Source of the DNA: Phycisphaeraceae bacterium
Lineage (GTDB): Bacteria > Planctomycetota > Phycisphaerae > Phycisphaerales > UBA1924
Assembly (NCBI GenBank): GCA_019636625.1
Contig: JAHBXE010000008.1
Span: 96,492 to 160,491 of the forward strand
Direction: 5' to 3'
DNA: 64,000 nucleotides
The notes beneath the pieces were generated by a model, which saw only the letters and a list, made by a program, of their open reading frames with translations, searched no databases and was not told where the DNA came from. Numbering within the stretch: position 1 is the stretch's first letter; every line of letters begins with the position of its first letter. Of this stretch, positions 53,456-63,493 are shown piece after piece. The position numbers and the translations under genes were made by a program.

Positions 53456-53854
53456 GTGCGCCGACCGCCGAAACAACCGAGTGACCTCCGTCGAGCTGCC
53501 GCCGGAATCGCGTCCATCGTCATTCTCGTCTTCCTGCAACTCGCCGTGGTCGGGTCGGTTGTTCTGAGCGCCCGCGACCAGGACACGACCGTCCAGCGCC
53601 TGGATACGCTCCGCTCCTTTTACGCCGCGGAGGCCGGAATGAACATGGCGATCCGCGAGATGATCAACAACAGTGATGAAGACGGCGATGGGACGATTGG
53701 GACCATCTCCAATGACAACAACGCGGGAAACGATCCGCAGCTGAGTACGGCCCGTGTCTACGTGGTCAAGACCATATCGGGACCAACTTCGATCCTGACA
53801 AGCCGAGGGCGCGCCGGGGTGGCCCGCCGCCAACTCACCACTGCAGTCGAGTAA
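53456..53854 (+). CDS. PilX/GspK-like small membrane protein
   Basis: The GTG at 53456 has GGAGG 6 nt upstream. The 132-residue protein has a basic start (RRPPKQPSDLRRA), one membrane segment (AAGIASIVILVFLQLAVVGS) and then SFYAAEAGMNMAIREMINNS. The YAAEAG pattern is characteristic of PilX/GspK-type minor pilin-like proteins. The usual prepilin leader is not recognisable. It may complete the pseudopilus tip complex. Confidence 0.75.
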   Translation: MRRPPKQPSDLRRAAAGIASIVILVFLQLAVVGSVVLSARDQDTTVQRLDTLRSFYAAEAGMNMAIREMINNSDEDGDGTIGTISNDNNAGNDPQLSTARVYVVKTISGPTSILTSRGRAGVARRQLTTAVE

Positions 53855-53871
53855 CCTCTGAGGAGCGCGTG

Positions 53872-55073
53872 ATGCACCGCCTTGCTCATCCACGATCGCT
53901 TGCCCTTGTGACCATTGTCGGCTTGCCCGCCGTTTGCCTCGGTCAACAGGCGTACTACGTCCGTGCCTCTGGCAACGACGCGGCGAATGGCCTTTCGCCG
54001 ACCAACGCCTTTCGGACAATCTCCAAGGCGATGTCCGTTGCAAACGCGGGGTCAACCGTGTACATCGGCGCCGGGACCTATCCGGGCACGCTCACGCCAA
54101 GCCGGTCCGGCACGACCACCCAACCCATCCGCTTCATCGCCGACATCGACGGAACACAGACGGGCGACGCCGGCGTGGTTCTCGTCACATCAGCCGCGAC
54201 CTCGTGTCTCGACCTCAAGTCCCGCAACTACATCCATCTGACGGGGCTTACGTTCGAAGGCGCCACCGACACTGTTCCCTGGAGAACAGCAACGGCATCC
54301 GCCTCGCCAACTGCACGATTCGCGGCATGTCCGGCACGGGAATCACCGTCAAGAACACCACCGGACTGGGATCGGTGCTCATCGAGCAATGCACCATCAC
54401 CGGCGGAACCGGCGCGGGCATCGTGATCAACCAGAATGCAACCGTGACCCTCCAGGACTCGGTGTTCGTGAACCTCAAGGGTGACGCGATCCGGCTGGCA
54501 TGGCCGAACTCGTCTCTCCTGCTCACTCGGTGTTCGGTTGAATCCACCACCGGCCTCGCGTTGGACATCGACCGCGGCGCGGCGACCGTCACCAACTTCC
54601 TGGCCCGCGACTGCGCCGCCGGCGGGATACGTGTCGGCACCCACTCCTCCGTGAACGTCCGCATCGTCAACGCCACCATTGCTCCGGGCTCGGGCATCGC
54701 GATCAACCAGGCGGGGGGCATTCTCGCCCTGCACAACTCCATCATCGCGCAGGCCACCGATGGCCTGCGGCGAGCTTCGGGCACCACCTCCCACGACTAC
54801 AACCTGTACTTCCAGTGTGTCAACCCGTACGTGGGGATCACCGCGGCGGCGCAAGACCTGCAGGCGGACCCGATGTTCACATCCAGCACCAACCTTCGCC
54901 CCGACGTCGGCTCGCCCGCGATCGATTCCGGCGCTGACATGAGCGCGTTCACGACGACGGACCTTGATCGGAAGACCCGGCCCATCAACAAGCTGTTCGA
55001 CCGGGGCTGTTACGAGTTTGGAACGGCCCCATCGCTCCGCATCATCAAGTGGGAAGAAACCAGCCCCGACTGA
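53872..55073 (+). pseudogene. Secreted right-handed beta-helix protein, frameshifted
   Basis: ATG 53872 has AGGAG 6 nt upstream and gives a signal peptide (MHRLAHPRSLALVTIVGLPA, then VCLGQ). The typical start of parallel beta-helix proteins follows (YYVRASGNDAANGLSPTNAF, RTISKAM). At a CCC run (54277-54279) one base appears to be missing. Before it the frame reads EGATDTVP; after it the continuation is LENSNGIRLANCTIRG in another frame. Repairing it with one C gives a single protein of about 400 residues. The rest has repeated helix turns (SVLIEQCTITGGTGAGIVIN) and ends LRIIKWEETSPD. It is a true lesion or a sequencing error. Confidence 0.75.
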
Positions 55074-55209
55074 AGTTATCGGAGTTCGCCGGCTATTCCG
55101 CCGCGTGTCTTCACGTTTCCCCCGGTGACCCCGAAGTCCCTGTTCGGCCCGGTCGATAAAGCCAAAGCACCCGGGGCCGCACCGCCCCGTCTGTCAGGGG
55201 AGTCACGAA

Positions 55210-56907
55210 GTGGCCAGACGATGCGCCCTGCTCGATATTTCCGCCAGCAGGCTGGAACTCACCGTCCTCGGAGGTGAGAAGCCCTTTGTCCATGCGCAGC
55301 GAATCTGCATCCCCGACATGGCCGAGAACTGGCCGGGCTGCCTGGAGGCCATCGTCCCCCAACTCTCCGCCCTTGTTCGCAACTCAGGCGCGATGGGTCT
55401 GGAGACCACGGTTCTCTACCAGGCCCCCACTTCCGCGGTGATCGTGGCTCCCGTCCATGCCGGCGCCGGGCGCACGCAGGCCCAGCAGGCCGCGATGCTG
55501 GCCCTCGCTGATGCCGCCAACCGTCCCCTCGCGACCGGTCCGCACGACCTCGAACGAATCTGGACCGATCCCGAATCCAAGGCCCCCGATTCCCCCACGC
55601 GCCAGGCCCATTTCCTTGGCATCGCGGAAACCGACGAAGCGGCGGCGGCGATGGCACGGTGCGCCCGCGCCTCCGGGTTGAACCCGGTATCGTTCATTCC
55701 CGCCGAAGCCCCTGGGCTCGCGGCGGCCGTTGACTCGGCCATCGAGCGCTCGAAGTCGTCCACCGCCACCGCCGTGTCCCTCTACGTCGGCGAACACACG
55801 TCGACGCTCGCCGCGGCCACAGCGGGCCGACTCCGACTCGTGCGCCGCATCGGCATCGGTTCCGAGATGCTGATCGATGCGCTCGCCCGCGAGTTGCGCC
55901 CGGCCTCGCCGGACGCTCAACCGGTTACGCTCAATCGCGCCCAAGCGGCCGATGCGCTCTTCCGCAACGGGATTCCCCTTCGCGGCAAGTCGTTCGATGA
56001 ATCCCTCGGCATCAACGCCGATGCCGTGCTCCCGCTCCTTCAGCCTGTCCTGCAACGTGGCATTGTCGAGATCAAGCAGTCCCTTCGGTTCGGCCTCGAT
56101 GAGAAGGAGCGCGCAGGCGCCACGGTCGTCTGCCTCGGCATGGGCTCCCGGGTTGGCCGCCTTATCAACGTCATCGCTGAACCCTGCGGCCTGACTGTCG
56201 AGCCTTCGAACTCCGGTCCCGCGGCTTCATTCCCGACCAGCACGACGGCCGGCGTGATCAACACCTGGACCGACGGACGGCGCCTCAACCTCAGCCTGCT
56301 TCCAAGCTTTCTCGGCAAGGAACAGACCGCCAAGCGAATCCGCCGCGGCATGATGGTCGGGTTCGGCGTCGCGGCGGCGTTCGTCGTCTACAGCGCCGTC
56401 ACGGTTCGGATGGACCTCGATGCGCAGCGCCAACGTGTGGAATCCGCCCGCGCGAGCCTCGACGCCTCGAGGCCCATGACCGACCTGAACCTCAAGATGA
56501 TCGCCGCGCAGACGGGCGTGGCGAATGCCCGCCAGCGGATTGCCTCGCGTTTGTCGCTCGCCACTTCCTGGGACGGCGCGATGTTCGCCATGGCCCAGTG
56601 CACGCCCCCCTCCGTCAAGATCAGCGAGTGCCAGATGCTCATGGACCAGGGCAAACCCGTCTGCCGCATTGTCGGCCAGACGCCCATGCCCACGTCGGGC
56701 GATGCCAACGCGACGCTCCGCGGATACCTCGATGCGCTCAACGGCATCCCTCTGGTGCGGTCGACGCGCCTAGGCGCCACGCAGCGCATCGACACCGACC
56801 GGGGACCGATCCAGAGCTTCGAGATGACCATTTCCCTGTACGACCTCCCCGCCGGCTCGCCCGAAGGGGGCACGGGAATCGCCAACGCTCCGGGAGGCAC
56901 GCCATGA
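55210..56907 (+). CDS. PilM/GspL-like protein with PilN-like C-terminal part
   Basis: The GTG at 55210 has GGGGAG 8 nt upstream. The 565-residue protein begins with an actin-like PilM-type domain (about 1-345; CALLDISASRLELTVL, VSLYVGEHTSTLAAATAGRL, RRIGIGSEMLIDAL). A membrane segment (about 379-399, MMVGFGVAAAFVVYSAVTV) and a PilN-like periplasmic coiled-coil part follow (residues about 400-565). In most pilus systems PilM and PilN are separate, while GspL joins the two as here. It should link the cytoplasmic ATPase to the periplasmic frame. Its stop overlaps the next gene (ATGA). Confidence 0.85.
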   Translation: MARRCALLDISASRLELTVLGGEKPFVHAQRICIPDMAENWPGCLEAIVPQLSALVRNSGAMGLETTVLYQAPTSAVIVAPVHAGAGRTQAQQAAMLALADAANRPLATGPHDLERIWTDPESKAPDSPTRQAHFLGIAETDEAAAAMARCARASGLNPVSFIPAEAPGLAAAVDSAIERSKSSTATAVSLYVGEHTSTLAAATAGRLRLVRRIGIGSEMLIDALARELRPASPDAQPVTLNRAQAADALFRNGIPLRGKSFDESLGINADAVLPLLQPVLQRGIVEIKQSLRFGLDEKERAGATVVCLGMGSRVGRLINVIAEPCGLTVEPSNSGPAASFPTSTTAGVINTWTDGRRLNLSLLPSFLGKEQTAKRIRRGMMVGFGVAAAFVVYSAVTVRMDLDAQRQRVESARASLDASRPMTDLNLKMIAAQTGVANARQRIASRLSLATSWDGAMFAMAQCTPPSVKISECQMLMDQGKPVCRIVGQTPMPTSGDANATLRGYLDALNGIPLVRSTRLGATQRIDTDRGPIQSFEMTISLYDLPAGSPEGGTGIANAPGGTP

Positions 56908-57533
56908 AAGTCAAGAAAGCCGGCGCCAACGACCCGCGGTCCGTGGTTTCCCAGGGCGTCATCGGTTTGGCCATCTGTGTCGGCGGGTACATGATGACCG
57001 TCGATCCCGTCAACGCACGGCTTGCCTCGGCCAAAGCCGAGGAAGCCTCCCTGCGGGCCCAGGCACGCGACGCCGAAGCGCTCCGCGACATCGTCCCGCA
57101 GATTACCGCCGCCTCAGCCCGAGCCAAGGCGGAGGCCGACCGGATCCACGAGGCCGGCCGACTGGCCCGCAACGAGCAGGATCTCTACGCGGCCCTCACG
57201 TCGATCGCCAACGAATGCAACGTCCGCATCGACCAGATGTCGCCCGTCAAAGTCACCACCAAGGCAGCCCCAGGGCAGGCCATCGATCCCAATGCCTCCG
57301 GGCTCAACGCCGCGACCGGTTACGCCATCGACGCCGCGGCGGACTACACCGACCTGACCCGCTTCCTTCGCCGCATCCGCACCGAGCTCGGGTACGCCGT
57401 GGTCAAGACCGTGCGCCTGACCCCGACGATGGACACCCGCGTCAAGTTGGTGCAGGCGTACATCGAGACAGAGCACTACTCGTTCGATGCCTCTCCGGTC
57501 GATCTCTCCGCTTCCACAGGAGGGGCCCGATGA
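56904..57533 (+). CDS. PilO/GspM-like alignment protein
   Basis: ATG 56904 has GGGAGG upstream and overlaps the PilM/N stop by 4 bp. The 209-residue protein has a membrane segment (about 18-34, GVIGLAICVGGYMMTV) and a helical coiled-coil (LASAKAEEASLRAQARDAEA). The small alpha/beta domain that follows reads ALTSIANECNVRIDQMSPVK and DYTDLTRFLRRIRTELGYAV. This order is that of PilO/GspM, which pairs with PilN/GspL in the inner membrane. Confidence 0.84.
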   Translation: MKVKKAGANDPRSVVSQGVIGLAICVGGYMMTVDPVNARLASAKAEEASLRAQARDAEALRDIVPQITAASARAKAEADRIHEAGRLARNEQDLYAALTSIANECNVRIDQMSPVKVTTKAAPGQAIDPNASGLNAATGYAIDAAADYTDLTRFLRRIRTELGYAVVKTVRLTPTMDTRVKLVQAYIETEHYSFDASPVDLSASTGGAR

Positions 57534-58051
57534 TGTCCTCACGCCGGCGACTGGTCCTTTGCGAGCTGGGCGCCATCGTCGCGCCCGTCGCCATGGTCTT
57601 CCTTGGTCGCACGTTCCTCTCTGACGTGGCACCCGTGTCGGCGACTGTCTATGTTCAAGGCCCGTCTATCAATGCGCCGGTGCCGACCGCGGCCAAGCCT
57701 CTTTCGCCCGAGCAGCATGCCGCCGCGGAGTGGGTCCGGCAGCTCCCGGACACCATCACGCTGACCTCTCCGCTGAACCATCCGACCGAGGTGCAGAAGC
57801 CGGTTGTCGTCGAAGTCCCCGAAACGCCGGTGCACGCCCCGCCGCCCCGCACCAATCCTGTCGCCTCCCTCCGCCTCACCGGTGTCATGGGCACCGAGGG
57901 GGATCAACTGGCGGCGGTGAACGGACGCATCTACCGCGTCGGCGATGAGGTCCGCCCCGGGCTCAAACTGACTTCGATCGATGCCCGGGCCCAACGGATC
58001 ACCCTCACCGATCGCGAGGGAGAGACGTACGAACTTCGTCGGGACAAGTGA
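57530..58051 (+). CDS. PilP/GspC-like periplasmic connector
   Basis: ATG 57530 has AGGAGGGG upstream and overlaps the PilO-like stop by 4 bp. The 173-residue protein has an N-terminal membrane anchor (about 9-28, LCELGAIVAPVAMVFLGRTF) and a Pro-rich linker. A small beta-domain follows (LRLTGVMGTEGDQLAAVNGR, IYRVGDEVRPGLKLTSIDAR, ITLTDREGETYEL). That domain is the homology region of GspC/PilP, which contacts the secretin. It ends 6 bp from the convergent thyX. Confidence 0.82.
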   Translation: MMSSRRRLVLCELGAIVAPVAMVFLGRTFLSDVAPVSATVYVQGPSINAPVPTAAKPLSPEQHAAAEWVRQLPDTITLTSPLNHPTEVQKPVVVEVPETPVHAPPPRTNPVASLRLTGVMGTEGDQLAAVNGRIYRVGDEVRPGLKLTSIDARAQRITLTDREGETYELRRDK

Positions 58052-58057
58052 CGCGTG

Positions 58058-59053
58058 TCACAAGCCGAGCGAGGCCCGCTTGACCTCCCACTCCGCCTTC
58101 TCGCGTGAGTTGTCCGACTTGATCGACCCGTCCCCGCCGTCACGAAGCCCCCGCAGGGCTTCGACTTCCAGCCGGGTCAGCCGTACCGACTCGAGTTCGT
58201 AGTCTCGCCACGCCTCCATCGTCACCGGCACGATCGGTTCCAGCAGCGCGTACATGGCTTCGGCGTAGTCGCGGATCTCCTTCTGCGCGTGCGCATCCAT
58301 CCGCAGCGACAGGAAACGGAGAATGTTGTGCAGGTCGCACTTCCAGTACCACTGCGTGTACACCGACACCGGCAGCCCGATCCGCGCCAGCTCGCGGCTC
58401 ACGCCCGCCTCCGTCAGTTTCGTGTACTTCGCGTACAGCGCCTCGGCCTCTTCCAGATACTTCACAAACTCTTCCGCCGTCCTGGCCCCTTCCTGCCCTG
58501 TCTCGCTGTCTCGCTGTTTCGCTGACTCGCTTCCTACGAACGTCTCCTCCCCTCCCTGCCGGTTGCTCTTGCTCTGTTTCCGCACCTGCTCCACCGTTGG
58601 CTTGTAGAACTGATCCGGCACGATCGAGTAACGCCCCGAGTACTCGTTCACGTTGGCCGTGCGATGCCGGATCCACTGCCGCGCGATGAAGATGGGCATC
58701 GCGATGTGGAACTTGAACTCGACCATTTCAAACGGCGTCGTGTGCCGATGCCGGAGCAGGTACCGGATCAATCCCCGGTCCTCGTTCACTTTCTTCGTGC
58801 CCGCCCCGTAGCTCACCCGCGCGGCCTGCACGATCGCAAAGTCCGCCGTCTGCCCCTGAGGGCAGAGCCGGGGCATCGCATCCATCAGAGCGATAAAGCC
58901 GTGCTCATGGATCCGGATCTCGTGGCGCGATGAACCGCCCATGACGTCGACAAGCGGCGATTCCGACGGCACACGGGTGATCTTCTCGGCGGGGTCGCGC
59001 TTGACCACGGCGGGTGGTGGAGCGGTCGCGGACTGGACTTCCATGTCTGGCAT
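58058..59053 (-). CDS. thyX: Flavin-dependent thymidylate synthase
   Basis: ThyX makes dTMP from dUMP using FAD, NADPH and methylene-tetrahydrofolate. The signature reads RHRTANVNEYSGRY, the family RHRxxSxNExSxR pattern with Ala in place of the first Ser. Other conserved parts are RHRHTTPFEMVEFKFHIAMP and QWYWKCDLHNILRFLSLRMD. At 331 residues it is longer than the usual 220-250, with an N-terminal extension and an insertion of about 20 residues after SKSNRQGG encoded by a tandem 8-mer tract. It is divergent from typA. Confidence 0.95.
   Translation of the reverse strand: MPDMEVQSATAPPPAVVKRDPAEKITRVPSESPLVDVMGGSSRHEIRIHEHGFIALMDAMPRLCPQGQTADFAIVQAARVSYGAGTKKVNEDRGLIRYLLRHRHTTPFEMVEFKFHIAMPIFIARQWIRHRTANVNEYSGRYSIVPDQFYKPTVEQVRKQSKSNRQGGEETFVGSESAKQRDSETGQEGARTAEEFVKYLEEAEALYAKYTKLTEAGVSRELARIGLPVSVYTQWYWKCDLHNILRFLSLRMDAHAQKEIRDYAEAMYALLEPIVPVTMEAWRDYELESVRLTRLEVEALRGLRDGGDGSIKSDNSREKAEWEVKRASLGL
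58500..58531. repeat. Four tandem octamers inside thyX
   Basis: Four consecutive 8-mers read GTCTCGCT, GTCTCGCT, GTTTCGCT and GACTCGCT. They encode part of the extra segment ESAKQRDSETGQ in ThyX. Period and sequence resemble the right arm of the element at 9121-9284 (units like GTCGCTGC). Confidence 0.7.
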
Positions 59054-59201
59054 GATCGCAGGATATCCGGGGGCGGGACGGCGCGTCTTGACGATTCATT
59101 ATCCGCCGATTTACGCACGGGGCGGTGTTCTCTCAACGCACCTACAGTTAGCGGCTCAAACCCATTGTGAACTCCTCCCCGGCCTGCCCCGAAGCCCCCG
59201 C

Positions 59202-61100
<1,899 letters not shown>

Positions 61101-61162
61101 ATCGGACGGCCGCTCCAGGCGTGATTGTCAAGGAGCGGAAACCAGTGGCGGGGCGGTTTCCA

Positions 61163-61197
61163 AAGGTGTTGAGACGTTCAAATTCCGTCTCCACCTT
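61163..61197 (+). terminator. Possible terminator after typA
   Basis: AAGGTG-TT-GAGACG pairs with CGTCTC-CACCTT around a 9-nt loop, giving 12 bp with a TT bulge. A GGAAACC/GGTTTCC hairpin (61137-61161) lies just before. Only GCAATTTCCC follows, so the termination signal is weak. Confidence 0.4.
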
Positions 61198-61243
61198 GCA
61201 ATTTCCCGGTTCTCGGTTCTGATTGAGCGTGCGGACACACACC

Positions 61244-61990
61244 ATGACTTCACGCACCGCCTGTACCCTCGCCCTCGCCGCCTCGGCCGGCCTTGCCCGG
61301 GCCCAGGTCGTCGCCGACGGCAGCTTTGAAGCTTCCGGGCCGATGCTCCCGGCTCCGGGCATCTGGGTCGGCGAATCGACTCACTTTGACACCCCGCTCT
61401 GCGACCCGGCCAGTTTCGGCCCCGGCCTTCCTTCGGCCGCCCGCACAGGTCAGTGGTGGGCCTGGTTCGGCGGGGTGGACATTGCGCCCTCCAGCTCTTC
61501 CCTTGAACAGGTCGTTTCCATACCTTCCGGCCCCGCCTCGCTCCGCTTCTACCTCCACGCCGATTCCGACCGGCCCACGCCTACGGACTTCTTCCGCGTT
61601 CGGATCGACTCGACCCCTGTTTTCACGATCTTCAACACCCAGCTCGGCGGGTTCCGCGACTCCTACATCCCGGTAACCATCGACATTTCCGCCTACGCCG
61701 GTGCCAGCCGCACCCTGCGTTTCGAGTGCCAGACCTCGGGCGGCGGCTACCTCACCAGTTTCTTCCTTGATGATGTGTCGATCGAGCCCGTCGGCCAGCA
61801 CCCGTGCTACGCCAACTGCGACAACAGCACGGGCACACCCCTGCTCACAGCCAACGACTTCCAGTGCTTCATCACCCGCTATAACAACAACGACCCCTAC
61901 GCCAACTGCGACCAGAGCACGACCTTTCCTCTGCTCACACCCAACGACCTCCAATGCTTCGTCAACAAGTACGTTGCCGGCTGCCCTTAG
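61244..61990 (+). CDS. Secreted protein with dockerin-like C-terminus
   Basis: From ATG 61244 the 248-residue protein has a signal peptide (MTSRTACTLALAASAGLARA). The central domain (VVADGSFEASGPMLPAPGIW, SLEQVVSIPSGPASLRFYLH, LRFECQTSGGGYLTSFFLDD) looks like a jelly-roll beta-sandwich of the carbohydrate-binding type. The tail has two dockerin-like modules (NCDNSTGTPLLTANDFQCFI, then LLTPNDLQCFVNKYVAGCP). It is probably surface-attached. Function unknown. Confidence 0.78.
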   Translation: MTSRTACTLALAASAGLARAQVVADGSFEASGPMLPAPGIWVGESTHFDTPLCDPASFGPGLPSAARTGQWWAWFGGVDIAPSSSSLEQVVSIPSGPASLRFYLHADSDRPTPTDFFRVRIDSTPVFTIFNTQLGGFRDSYIPVTIDISAYAGASRTLRFECQTSGGGYLTSFFLDDVSIEPVGQHPCYANCDNSTGTPLLTANDFQCFITRYNNNDPYANCDQSTTFPLLTPNDLQCFVNKYVAGCP

Positions 61991-62094
61991 CTTTCCTCGT
62001 CCTTCCTATACGCTTTCTTCCCGTTGCGCGAGACGTCGATCCGATCGAATGATTCGCTCACGCCCCTGTTGGCCGCGCCTTTGAGGCCGCGGCC

Positions 62095-62718
62095 ATGTGT
62101 GTAGCATCACAGGCGATGCCATCCCCCTCCCCCACCGACCGCCGCGTCTGGCGGCTTGCCTTCCTCCTTACCGCCAACCCGGACGCTGCGTCTACCCTCG
62201 TGTCGATCCTCCCCGCCCCGCGGCACGACGCCATCGAGCCCGCGATCCTTGACCGCACCATTATCCAGAACGCGCGTTCCCTGCCGCGCGCCGATGCCGT
62301 CAATCTCTCCGCCACGCCGCTCTGCGCCCCCGCCACACTCACCCTCGCCACCGACGCCCTCGCCGCGGCACACAAGCTGCCCCGTCAACCCCTCGAAGCG
62401 TGGATTCTCAAGCGGATTGATGATCTTGACGACCTCCACATCGCCCGTGCCATGGACTGTTCCAAGACCGCCGCCAGGACACACCTCGCCGCGGCGGACG
62501 AAGCCATGGCTCTCCGGCTTGCCGATCGACTGCCCTCTGCCTTGGCGGCTCTCCGCGATTACATCGATTCGCTCGATCCGACTCCACTCATCGCCGCCCA
62601 CCGCCACCGGCGCAAGATCCGCCGCGCGAATCGCCTGAAAATCGCGGCGGGCTTGATTGCCGCCGCGCTCCTGCTCGTCACCTACATCACTCTCCGCATC
62701 ATCCTCGAGTCACGCTGA
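62095..62718 (+). CDS. Sigma-region-4-like HTH protein with C-terminal membrane anchor
   Basis: The 207-residue protein starts at 62095 (GAGG upstream) or at ATG 62116. Residues about 100-150 (PLEAWILKRIDDLDDLHIAR, AMDCSKTAARTHLAAADEAM) resemble the helix-turn-helix of sigma factor region 4. No region 2 is visible. A basic stretch and one membrane segment (about 183-201, IAAGLIAAALLLVTYITLRI) close it. An HTH tied to the membrane could be a regulator or an anti-sigma-like protein. I do not recognise the family. Confidence 0.65.
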   Translation: MCVASQAMPSPSPTDRRVWRLAFLLTANPDAASTLVSILPAPRHDAIEPAILDRTIIQNARSLPRADAVNLSATPLCAPATLTLATDALAAAHKLPRQPLEAWILKRIDDLDDLHIARAMDCSKTAARTHLAAADEAMALRLADRLPSALAALRDYIDSLDPTPLIAAHRHRRKIRRANRLKIAAGLIAAALLLVTYITLRIILESR

Positions 62719-62805
62719 GTGCGATGGCAAGCCCATCTTTGCAACTACCGCGCCTACTGCCGGTATTCTCTTGACAGCCTCAGGTTCCGCTGCCCTCGCA
62801 CACGC

Positions 62806-63435
62806 ATGCCCGATTTCCCAGTTCCAACCTGTCCTTCATGCCAGTACGAGCTCAAGGGCCTCCCCCTCCGAGGCCGGTGTCCCGAATGCGGCGATACCTA
62901 CTCCCTCAGCCTCCCCGGCCTCGAGCCCGGTCGTCTTCCCCCGACTTCCCGTTTCCAGCGTCACGGCTATGAGCAAGCCCTGACCCGGCGCACGACCATC
63001 ATCGCCGCCGCAGTGACAACGGTCGCGCTGATCGTCATTGCCGTGTGGAAGGCCAGTGAAGCCAAGGATGCGCAGGAAGGGGTCAACTTCCTCATCCGGT
63101 TTGCCCTTACCTTCGCCGCGGCGTTCGCTGGTCTTCTCATCTGTGCAGCCACCCGCATTGTGGACTATTCCGGCACGTGGCGGCACACCGCGATCGGGGT
63201 GGCGGGTGCGCTGGCCGGCTCCCTTCTCGCGCAGCACTTATCCGCCGAGGTGCTGCTGGCGATCAACATTCCGCTCCTGGGAATGCCTTGGCTGATCGGG
63301 CTGATCGTGTTCCTGGGCCTCGCCTCCGAGTTTCTCGACCTCGATCTCACCGAAGCCTCGCTCCTGGCTGTGTTCATCCTGTTCGCGCGGCTGCTGCTCA
63401 AGTTTCTATTGTTCGACCACTGGTTCGGCACCTAG
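62806..63435 (+). CDS. Zinc-ribbon membrane protein
   Basis: From ATG 62806 the 209-residue protein begins with a zinc ribbon (CPSCQYELKGLPLRGRCPECG, two CxxC pairs 14 residues apart). Four to five membrane segments follow (TTIIAAAVTTVALIVIAVW, IRFALTFAAAFAGLLICAAT, HTAIGVAGALAGSLLAQHLS, WLIGLIVFLGLASEFLDLDL). Proteins of this form are common in planctomycetes and have no assigned function. The upstream frame to 62719 was not used. Confidence 0.68.
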   Translation: MPDFPVPTCPSCQYELKGLPLRGRCPECGDTYSLSLPGLEPGRLPPTSRFQRHGYEQALTRRTTIIAAAVTTVALIVIAVWKASEAKDAQEGVNFLIRFALTFAAAFAGLLICAATRIVDYSGTWRHTAIGVAGALAGSLLAQHLSAEVLLAINIPLLGMPWLIGLIVFLGLASEFLDLDLTEASLLAVFILFARLLLKFLLFDHWFGT

Positions 63436-63493
63436 GCCGTTCATTCATCCCCCACCCCGCCGAACCACGCGGCTCCTCCAACATCGATGTTGC

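Noticed and set aside
59088..59116. TTGACG with TTACGC as a typA promoter
   Set aside because: The -35 is reasonable but the hexamer at 17 nt does not fit a -10 consensus.
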